Below, piece by piece: positions 1-5,106 of a stretch of 5,106 nt of DNA. The notes under the pieces were generated by a model. The model made no database searches, was not told the origin of the DNA, and saw nothing but the letters and a program-made list of their open reading frames with translations. Position numbers and translations under genes: made by a program. The stretch is from Chlamydiota bacterium (GTDB taxonomy: Bacteria > Chlamydiota > Chlamydiia > Chlamydiales > Simkaniaceae): the NCBI GenBank assembly GCA_029556005.1, contig JAKQGT010000333.1, positions 1-5,106 of the forward strand, read 5' to 3'. Positions within the stretch are counted from its first letter, which is position 1. The number at the start of each line of letters is the position of its first letter.

Positions 1-297
1 CCTGCAGATAGAGTGTATGAAAGTGAGCAGTTATTAGTCATCAAAGACATCAGTCCCAAAGCACCTGTTCACCTTCTTCTGATTCCCAAAAAAGAGTATC
101 CTTCTCTCCAAAAACTCCCTAAAGAAGATCTTTCCATCATGTTAGAGATTATCGAAGTTGCCCAAAACCTTGCCGAAAAATTTGGTGTAGCCGACAATTA
201 TCGCTTACTTACAAATATAGGAACCCAGGCGGGGCAGTCGGTTTTTCACCTCCACTTTCATCTGATTGGTGGCAAGCCTTTAGGCTCGATGGCATAA
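1..297 (+). CDS. HIT family protein (histidine triad nucleotide hydrolase), 5' end cut off by window
   Basis: Histidine-triad proteins of the HinT/PKCI branch hydrolyse nucleoside phosphoramidates and related AMP conjugates in the cytoplasm. The frame is open from base 1, which reads Pro-Ala-Asp-Arg-Val-Tyr-Glu. This matches the conserved N-terminal stretch (...IPADxVYE...) of the family, so the GTG at 13 is an internal valine and only roughly 10-15 residues are missing. The triad HLHFHLIGG is encoded at 247-273, preceded by the family-typical GQSVF. The middle histidine of the three is the expected nucleophile. Other family features are ISPKAPVHLLLIPKKEY (the 'P.HxLvIPK' strand) and the NIGTQAGQ turn before the triad. 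The gene ends in two adjacent stops, TAA TGA. The next gene starts 59 bases downstream on the same strand, and I see no convincing terminator between them. Family assignment is very secure; the physiological substrate is unknown. Confidence 0.95.
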   Translation, partial: PADRVYESEQLLVIKDISPKAPVHLLLIPKKEYPSLQKLPKEDLSIMLEIIEVAQNLAEKFGVADNYRLLTNIGTQAGQSVFHLHFHLIGGKPLGSMA

Positions 298-344
298 TGA
301 ACTTACCATCTTAAATTTACTGGAAATCAAAAACAGGATCTTTT

Positions 345-349
345 AAGGA
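345..349 (+). promoter_or_regulatory. Ribosome binding site of the HEAT-repeat gene
   Basis: AAGGA lies seven bases before the ATG at 357. This is a good Shine-Dalgarno match and spacing, and it supports that start, which also places a signal peptide at the N-terminus. It is the only clear Shine-Dalgarno site I find in the window. Confidence 0.7.
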
Positions 350-356
350 TAGATTC

Positions 357-2072
357 ATGAAGTTGATTTGTTTCTTCCTTATTTTTTTTGTTGCAGCTTT
401 TGGAAGCGAAGAGGGGGTGATCAAACGCATTCATGCCCATCTCCTTGTTAAAGATTACTATGCAGCCCAAAACGCATGTGAAGAGGCGCTCACACTCTAT
501 CCTGAATCTAAAGGGGTCAAAAAAGTGTATGTGCAAGCCCTTGCGCAAAATGGAAAAGATGAAGAAGCGATCCAGTTTTGGAAAAAATCGGGGCTTAAGG
601 GGGATCTAGAGGATCCGGAACTCCTAGAGACCTTGGCATGGGGAGTGTTAACACGTTCAGAAAATTCCTCCCAGTTTGTCGTAAACATGGCCTCTTTGAT
701 GAGCGCTTTTTTTACCGATGATGTGCGTGCTGTACGGATGTTACTGAGTCAATTGAACTCGACAAATGCCATCATGCGAGCGATGGCAGCGCAACTTTCC
801 CCCCACTATCGAGATGTCACGTTGATTGAAGAGCTCAAACGCCTTCTCAAGGAAGAGAAAATCTGGTTTGTTCGTTTAGAGGTGATTCAAGCCCTCGGAG
901 CCATGGAAGTTAAGGATATCAAAGAGCCTCTAGCAAAAATCATCTGTCATGCGCGGAGTACTGCTGAAGAAAAAGCTGCAGCCATTGCATCGCTAGTGAC
1001 CATTTATGAAGATATTGATGACAAAGAGTTCACAGAGCTTTTAGGATCTAAACGTGCAGGATTGCGCCATCTTGCATGTCAGATTGTTTCCCACCTCGAT
1101 TTATGTGAAAAAAAAGAGGCGATGGTTCACCTTTTAGAGGATGCCAGTCCTGATGTACGCATTGCTGCACTCAATACGCTCTATTTTTTAGGGATTAAAA
1201 ATTTAGAGCCCCTGCAGCTCAGTAAACTCATCGATCTTACAGCAGATCCCCACCCTCCAGTAGCCCTCACAGCAGCTTGTATTGTTTCCCGTTTTGCTCC
1301 TGAAACAGCGCTGCAGGTACTCAGAAGAAGCATCTATTCGAACGACGATGCATCCCGGCGTTTAGCAGCCTTTATTTTAGGAAGAGTGGGAAGTGTAGGG
1401 TTTTCTCTAGCAAGAGAGGTCATGAAGATCACCCCTGATCCCTATGTAAAAGCAAATTTAGCATTAGGAATGATCGGTCAAGGGGGAGATTTATCCTATG
1501 CTGCAGATGTTCTTTATACCTTTCTCATGTTGAGGAAAGGGAAAATCATGTGGGATACTTCAGCTAACTCCCTCTTCGAGATCCTAGCTCCGTCGCGGGT
1601 TTGTCACATTCCTCAGGTGCCCCAATATCCAACGATGGTTGATCATCTGACACGTTTGGATATCTTGGGGAAACTTGCTATTTTAAGTCATCCCCATGCT
1701 GAAGAGGCTGTAAAAAGTTTCTTAAAAGAGCATGCTTTAGGGGTAACCTTTACAGCCTCAACAACCCTTCTCGAAGAAGGAGAGGAAGAAGCCATTGACA
1801 TTTTGCGAGATCTTTTGCAAGAAGAAGATGAAAATGTACGCGTTCAAGCCGCTCTGGTTTTAGCCCTTTCCGGGGGAGAAACAGGAGCCATTGAAGTTTT
1901 GCAAGAAGCCTACAAAACGATGGACCGAGATATGAAAGTCAACATTTTAGGGGCGTTGGGGCATATTGGTGACAAAGCCTCCATTCCTTTTCTGGTTGAA
2001 CTTCTCGAAGAACCTTACCAAACCCTTAAAATTGTGGCGGCTTCCGCCCTCATACAGTGTGTTTACCATTGA
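357..2072 (+). CDS. Exported TPR-like/HEAT-repeat protein, 571 aa
   Basis: No enzymatic motif is visible; it looks like a protein-binding scaffold. Residues 1-16 form a signal peptide: Met-Lys, a hydrophobic core (LICFFLIFFVAA), then AFG before Ser17, which suits signal peptidase I, so the mature protein is probably periplasmic. Residues about 22-80 are paired helices of TPR type (DYYAAQNACEEALTLYP, then NGKDEEAIQFWKKSG). From about 150 to 375, and again from about 475 to 568, helical-pair repeats of HEAT/PBS-lyase type recur. Signature turns include WFVRLEVIQALG (170-181), SPDVRIAALNTL (264-275), DASRRLAAFILG (331-342), ENVRVQAALVLAL (492-504) and MKVNILGALGHIGD (526-539). Residues about 390-450 are less regular and may be an insertion. 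The ATG at 357 has a good ribosome site. The stop TGA overlaps the start region of the downstream M24 peptidase, so the two are probably co-expressed. Function and partners are unknown; the repeat architecture is secure, the export prediction fairly so. Confidence 0.9.
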   Translation: MKLICFFLIFFVAAFGSEEGVIKRIHAHLLVKDYYAAQNACEEALTLYPESKGVKKVYVQALAQNGKDEEAIQFWKKSGLKGDLEDPELLETLAWGVLTRSENSSQFVVNMASLMSAFFTDDVRAVRMLLSQLNSTNAIMRAMAAQLSPHYRDVTLIEELKRLLKEEKIWFVRLEVIQALGAMEVKDIKEPLAKIICHARSTAEEKAAAIASLVTIYEDIDDKEFTELLGSKRAGLRHLACQIVSHLDLCEKKEAMVHLLEDASPDVRIAALNTLYFLGIKNLEPLQLSKLIDLTADPHPPVALTAACIVSRFAPETALQVLRRSIYSNDDASRRLAAFILGRVGSVGFSLAREVMKITPDPYVKANLALGMIGQGGDLSYAADVLYTFLMLRKGKIMWDTSANSLFEILAPSRVCHIPQVPQYPTMVDHLTRLDILGKLAILSHPHAEEAVKSFLKEHALGVTFTASTTLLEEGEEEAIDILRDLLQEEDENVRVQAALVLALSGGETGAIEVLQEAYKTMDRDMKVNILGALGHIGDKASIPFLVELLEEPYQTLKIVAASALIQCVYH

Positions 2073-3244
2073 TACATCAGATACAAAAGCAGCTAAAATT
2101 ATTTCATATCGAAGGGTGGTTACTCTATGATCTTCATGGGACCAACACCTTAGCTTTAGAAATCCTTCAAATTCCCAAGGGAATTCTCATGACAAGGCGG
2201 TGTTTTTATTGGATTCCCCAAGAAGGGACGCCTGTCAAGATTGTACACAAAATAGAAGCCCATAATTTAGACCATCTTCCTGGAGAAAAAAGACTCTATT
2301 TGAGTTGGAAAGAATTGCATCAAGAGCTGCAAACTTTGCTAAAAGGCGTTAAGCAAGTTGCCATGGAATACTCTCCCAACCAGGCGATTCCAACCGTTTC
2401 AAAAGTCGATGCCGGCCTGATCGAGCTTATTGGGAGCTATGGGGTTGAAGTGGTCAGCTCTGCCCCTTTTCTGCAGAACTTTGTTTGTGTCTGGACGGAT
2501 CAGCAATATGCTTTCCATAAAGAAGCTGCAGATGTACTTGAAAAGACCGTTACAAGTTGCTGGAAACTCATCGGTCACTCCTTAAAAAATAATAAAGTGG
2601 TGACAGAGTATGACATTCAGCAATACATCCTTTCAGCATTTGAAAAGGCAAAGTGTGTGACTGAAGGGGTTCCGATCTGTGGAGTGAATGGAAATGCTGC
2701 AGATCCCCACTATTGCCCTACAAAAGAAAAATCAGAAAAGATCAAAAAAGGGGACTTTATCCTGATTGATCTGTGGTGTAAAAAAGATCTTCCCCATGCT
2801 GTTTTTGCCGATATCACCCGAGTGGGAGTGGCAAGTGCAAAGCCTACTCCCAAACAACAAGAGGTATTTTCTCTTGTCCGCAAAGCCCAAAAAGCAGGAA
2901 CCGACTACATTATAGAGCGCTATCAGAAAGGTCAGGAAGTGGTCGGAGCAGAAGTCGACAGAGTCGTGCGCAGTGTGATTGAAAAAGGGGGATATGGTCC
3001 TTACTTCACCCATCGAACAGGGCATAATATCAATACAGAAAACCATGGACCAGGAGCCAATCTAGATGGTCTTGAAACCCAAGATGAGCGCCCTTTGATT
3101 CCTAGAACCTGTTTTTCTATTGAGCCCGGAATCTATCTCCCTGGAGAGTTTGGAGTGCGTCTTGAATATGATGTTTATATTCATGAAAAAGGGGAAGTGG
3201 AAGTCACACTCCCTCCTCAAGAAGAATTAGTCATTGTGGGGTAA
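2057..3244 (+). CDS. M24 family metallopeptidase (aminopeptidase P / Xaa-Pro peptidase type)
   Basis: Members of this family use a two-metal centre to remove N-terminal residues, often next to proline, in the cytoplasm. The N-terminal creatinase/prolidase-like domain spans about residues 5-140 and includes GWLLYDLHGTN (20-30) and VAMEYSPNQAIP (101-112). The catalytic pita-bread domain follows. All five expected metal ligands are visible: Asp238 (ILIDLW), Asp252 (FADITRVG), His323 (HRTGHN), Glu356 (SIEPGIYLPG) and Glu370 (GVRLEYDVY). His218 (ADPHY) and His330 are candidate catalytic histidines. The length of 395 residues fits a full-length two-domain enzyme. Two starts are possible, both without a Shine-Dalgarno site: GTG at 2057, used here, or TTG at 2069, which overlaps the upstream TGA stop as TTGA and would give 391 residues. 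The next in-frame ATG would cut into the N-terminal domain. The 3' end converges with and overlaps the opposite-strand gene by 14 bases. Assignment to M24 is very secure; exact substrate specificity (PepP-like versus another Xaa-Pro peptidase) is not, so no symbol is given. Confidence 0.95.
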   Translation: MCLPLIHQIQKQLKLFHIEGWLLYDLHGTNTLALEILQIPKGILMTRRCFYWIPQEGTPVKIVHKIEAHNLDHLPGEKRLYLSWKELHQELQTLLKGVKQVAMEYSPNQAIPTVSKVDAGLIELIGSYGVEVVSSAPFLQNFVCVWTDQQYAFHKEAADVLEKTVTSCWKLIGHSLKNNKVVTEYDIQQYILSAFEKAKCVTEGVPICGVNGNAADPHYCPTKEKSEKIKKGDFILIDLWCKKDLPHAVFADITRVGVASAKPTPKQQEVFSLVRKAQKAGTDYIIERYQKGQEVVGAEVDRVVRSVIEKGGYGPYFTHRTGHNINTENHGPGANLDGLETQDERPLIPRTCFSIEPGIYLPGEFGVRLEYDVYIHEKGEVEVTLPPQEELVIVG

Positions 3245-4037
3245 AAATTCTTTCCTCAAGACCGTTTAAAGATTGTGACAAAATCACTTGGCTGTTAATC
3301 GATTCACCAGAACGGAGCATAAAAACCGCAATAGGGTCATCGCGTAAGGCCAGAGCATATTTAATGCGCAAGGAGTGGTAAGAGCCAAAGTCAAAGAGGT
3401 TTCGCTGATCAAAGGGATGATTTGCGACATGCACTAAAAATGCCTCTCTTATGCGAATATGGAGGTTGACATTGACTTTGACACAGAGCTCATACTCAGC
3501 TTGGTAGATATTTTGCAAAGCCTCTTCAGAAGGATTTTCAGAATAGATTTTTCTAAGAGCGTCGAGTGGAGGAAGGATGGGATTTTTTTGAGCCTCTAGT
3601 GCGTGATATTGGGAACGGATAACCCTTTTAAATAGGTCATTACAGGCTCCTAATTCAGGATGGTGGGGGATTTCAAAAGGAACAGGGGTTTCCCCATTTT
3701 CTTGCATTTGGGTCAAAATATTTTGGTATTTATTGGCTTCTTCTCGAGCCAGTTCTGCCCAGTCATTGAGGGGGTGGTAGGTCAGAGATAGGAATGGATG
3801 ATAAGCCACCATTAACAAGGCAAGGGTAATAGGAAAATAGCAGGGATTTAACATACCTAAGGTGACGAGGAGTGTGAAGCCTAAAAGGATGGAGGCGATA
3901 TGAATGACTGAGGCCATCGTAGAAAAAAACTGGGTTGCTTGGTTGCAACGGGAGATCTCGTTTTGGAGAGTCACCTCATCCCATGTGGCGATCAGATTAA
4001 GTTGGGCTTTAAGAGGGTCGGGGTAAGTGGGTATCAT
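3231..4037 (-). CDS. Putative Inc-like membrane protein with paired hydrophobic segments; paralogue of the protein at 4525-5106
   Basis: I do not recognise this 268-residue protein by family. Starting from the ATG at 4037-4035, the first 40 residues are soluble (MIPTYPDPLKAQLNL...). Two hydrophobic segments follow, at about 42-62 (ASVIHIASILLGFTLLVTL) and 66-86 (CYFPITLALLMVAYHPFLSL), separated only by a short turn. A hydrophilic, mostly helical region of about 180 residues completes it. Such a paired hydrophobic hairpin is the hallmark used to predict chlamydial inclusion-membrane proteins secreted by type III secretion; here that role is inference. Residues about 199-221 (AFLVHVANHPFDQRN...FGSYHSL) match a block in the protein encoded right of sufE, and a second shared spot is the C-terminal ERIF. 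The frame extends upstream to a TTG at 4070, but that codon is the loop of a strong hairpin and has no Shine-Dalgarno site, so I prefer the ATG, which also lacks one. It is in the same frame as sufE, separated by the sufE TAA. Confidence 0.75.
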   Translation of the reverse strand: MIPTYPDPLKAQLNLIATWDEVTLQNEISRCNQATQFFSTMASVIHIASILLGFTLLVTLGMLNPCYFPITLALLMVAYHPFLSLTYHPLNDWAELAREEANKYQNILTQMQENGETPVPFEIPHHPELGACNDLFKRVIRSQYHALEAQKNPILPPLDALRKIYSENPSEEALQNIYQAEYELCVKVNVNLHIRIREAFLVHVANHPFDQRNLFDFGSYHSLRIKYALALRDDPIAVFMLRSGESINSQVILSQSLNGLEERIFTPQ

Positions 4038-4040
4038 TGC

Positions 4041-4088
4041 AAAAAACAGTATATACTCAAACAACTTCAAAAGTTGGCTGAGTATACA
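4041..4088 (-). terminator. Probable intrinsic terminator (or leader hairpin) between sufE and the membrane protein gene
   Basis: Read on the - strand just after the sufE stop, an outer stem pairs 4088-4079 with 4059-4050 (ten pairs, one of them G-T). A two-by-two internal loop follows, then a perfect six-pair inner stem (CAACTT with AAGTTG) closed by a TTG loop. Three bases later comes TTTTTT (4046-4041). An A-run (4099-4093) precedes it, so the structure may also work on the opposite strand. The stem is AT-rich, which weakens it. The T-run ends only three bases before the ATG at 4037, so it could instead be a translation-control hairpin. Confidence 0.55.
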
Positions 4089-4097
4089 GAAATTTTT

Positions 4098-4514
4098 TTA
4101 TGATACAACGAGTTTAACTGCATCTTGTTGCATTTTTTGATGTAAACTGCGGAGTCCATTAGACCGACTAGGCGAAAGAGCTTCAAGGATTCCCATTTCT
4201 TTTAGAAAGATAGGGGGATATTTAAAGATAGCCTCTGGAGGTTCATCTTGGTAGACAGAGATTAATAAAGCAGCAAGCCCCGCAGAAATCAAAGCATCTG
4301 AGGCACAAAAAATTTGTAACTTTCCCTCGCGCACGTGCATTTTCAAATACAAAAGACTTTGGCATCCTTTGACCCGGTTTTCTTCTACTTTTTCTTCTTG
4401 AGGAAAAGGGGGTAGAGATCTCCCCAGGGCAATGATTTTTTCATACCGCTTTTCTAGTGTCTTGAGAGCTAAAAATTGCTCTTTAATTTTTGCTTGTTTT
4501 TCAAGGCAGCTCAT
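4098..4514 (-). CDS. sufE: SufE, cysteine desulfurase sulfur acceptor
   Basis: SufE accepts persulfide sulfur from the cysteine desulfurase SufS and passes it to the SufBCD scaffold for iron-sulfur cluster assembly in the cytoplasm. The 138-residue length matches the family. The acceptor cysteine is Cys51 in RVKGCQS, the same position as in Escherichia coli SufE. Other family motifs are KRYEKIIALGRSLPP (22-36), the SDALISAGLAALL helix (72-84) and the C-terminal LSPSRSNGL (113-121). The usual basic residue before Gly-Leu in the SDA...GL motif is alanine here (Ala78). The ATG start at 4514-4512 lies 10 bases after the stop of the upstream gene and lacks a good Shine-Dalgarno site, so translation probably depends on the upstream gene. 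No sufS, sufB, sufC or sufD is present in the window. A hairpin with a T-run follows the TAA stop. Very confident. Confidence 0.95.
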   Translation of the reverse strand: MSCLEKQAKIKEQFLALKTLEKRYEKIIALGRSLPPFPQEEKVEENRVKGCQSLLYLKMHVREGKLQIFCASDALISAGLAALLISVYQDEPPEAIFKYPPIFLKEMGILEALSPSRSNGLRSLHQKMQQDAVKLVVS

Positions 4515-4524
4515 GGGGAATATT

Positions 4525-5106
4525 TTATCTTACGAAAGCTTTGCTGTCTCCAAAAATTCTTTTTGAAAGCTCAAGGGGGGATAACTCAAACATTTCGGCT
4601 TTTGAGAGGAGAGGTTTATCTGAGCTCTCAGGGAAAGAGTAATAGGGTTGAGGGACGCGGTCTGCTAGGTATTCCAAGTGGCTTTCGTAGCTCAGAGGAT
4701 GGCAACTCCCGAAAGCATCGAAATCTCGCTGATCTGTCACATTAGCCAGGACATGAAGGGCGTAGGCATGAGCGACTTTGGCGGGGAGGAGGACGACTTC
4801 TTCTAATTGTTGCTTTTCCCGACGTAGCTGAGATTTTTCAGCCATTTTTTTCGGGTCCAAAGAAGGGGTTAGTGTAGCTATTTTTTCATCTAAATCATCG
4901 ATTTTTTGACGGGTTTCGTTTTCCATTTTTTCCCAGTAGTGCACGCGCCCTATGAGGTTTGCTGTAGGCATTAAGAGACGGGCGTTTTGTGCTGCCTGAG
5001 AGATCTCTTCAGCAGGGATCTCCTCAGCACCGATGCCAAGCTTTCTGAGTAAAGTATTAAAAGAATTATAGTCTGTGTAGGCCGCTTTGACTTTTTCAAT
5101 TTCTTG
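4525..5106 (-). CDS. Uncharacterised coiled-coil protein, 5' end beyond window; paralogue of the protein at 3231-4037
   Basis: The frame is open from the right edge (base 5106) to the TAA at 4527-4525, giving 193 visible residues. The methionine at 4971-4969 is internal, because 45 codons upstream of it are open without a stop (reading ...AAYTDYNSFNTLLRKLG...). I do not recognise a named family. Residues about 58-105 are highly charged with heptad-like spacing (ENETRQKIDDLDEKIATL, then EKSQLRREKQQLEEV), suggesting a coiled coil. Residues about 109-138 (AKVAHAYALHVLAN.TDQRDFDAFGSCHPLSY) resemble the C-terminal block of the membrane protein left of sufE, with DQR and FGS at the same spacing, and both end near a (K/E)RIF motif. 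Any membrane segments like those of its relative would lie outside the window. It is transcribed just ahead of sufE with a 10-base gap, consistent with one operon. The coding call is secure; function is unknown. Confidence 0.8.
   Translation of the reverse strand, partial: QEIEKVKAAYTDYNSFNTLLRKLGIGAEEIPAEEISQAAQNARLLMPTANLIGRVHYWEKMENETRQKIDDLDEKIATLTPSLDPKKMAEKSQLRREKQQLEEVVLLPAKVAHAYALHVLANVTDQRDFDAFGSCHPLSYESHLEYLADRVPQPYYSFPESSDKPLLSKAEMFELSPLELSKRIFGDSKAFVR

Noticed and set aside
13..15. GTG as the start of the HIT gene
   Set aside because: The frame is open to the window edge and the upstream codons encode the conserved Pro-Ala-Asp-Arg preceding this valine in HIT proteins.
327..688. 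Two short - strand open frames over the start of the HEAT-repeat gene
   Set aside because: They overlap a gene with a good ribosome site, signal peptide and repeat structure; neither has such support.
709..716. T-run inside the HEAT-repeat gene as a possible slippage or phase-variation site
   Set aside because: The run is short, the frame is intact and helical repeats continue without a break on both sides.
2732..3046. Open frame of about 100 codons on the - strand inside the M24 peptidase gene
   Set aside because: It lies wholly inside a gene whose catalytic motifs are intact, and its translation resembles no protein domain.
3276..3292. Small inverted repeat GTGA...TCAC near the convergent gene ends as a terminator
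   Set aside because: Only four base pairs and no T-run follows on either strand; it also lies within the coding region of the membrane protein.
4476..4745. Open frame on the + strand across the sufE start and its upstream gene
   Set aside because: It is antisense to two well-supported coding regions and its product shows no recognisable feature.
4969..4971. Methionine as the start of the coiled-coil protein upstream of sufE
   Set aside because: The frame continues open for 45 more codons to the edge with plausible protein sequence, so the gene is more likely cut by the window.

Overview
The window most resembles the chromosome of a member of the Chlamydiota, probably a Chlamydia-related (environmental) lineage rather than Chlamydiaceae. 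This is inference. It rests on moderate GC, a predicted membrane protein with the closely paired hydrophobic segments typical of inclusion-membrane (Inc) proteins, and a gene style with weak Shine-Dalgarno sites and non-ATG starts. No rRNA, tRNA, CRISPR array, insertion sequence or phage gene is visible. The genes are packed almost without gaps and no gene-free stretch reaches 300 bases.

Left part, + strand (1-3244). The window opens inside a HIT-family nucleotide hydrolase (only its first residues are missing). After a 59-base gap comes a 571-residue exported protein with a signal peptide, a short TPR-like helical region and a long array of HEAT repeats. Its stop overlaps the start of an M24-family metallopeptidase (aminopeptidase P/Xaa-Pro type), so these two genes are very probably co-transcribed and translationally coupled.

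Right part, - strand (3231-5106). Transcription runs leftward. In order of transcription: a protein that enters from beyond the right edge and has a coiled coil and a distinctive C-terminal block; sufE, a sulfur acceptor for iron-sulfur cluster assembly, 10 bases downstream; then, after a hairpin plus T-run that looks like an intrinsic terminator, a membrane protein with two adjacent hydrophobic segments. Its C-terminal block is recognisably related to that of the first protein. This last gene converges on the peptidase gene, and their 3' ends overlap by 14 bases.

The HIT, M24 and SufE genes are housekeeping. The part least explained by known families is the pair of related, uncharacterised proteins flanking sufE, one with an Inc-like membrane hairpin. 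The hairpin between sufE and the membrane protein gene affects both the choice of start codon and the operon structure. I see no defence system, toxin-antitoxin module or other clearly new multi-gene system.
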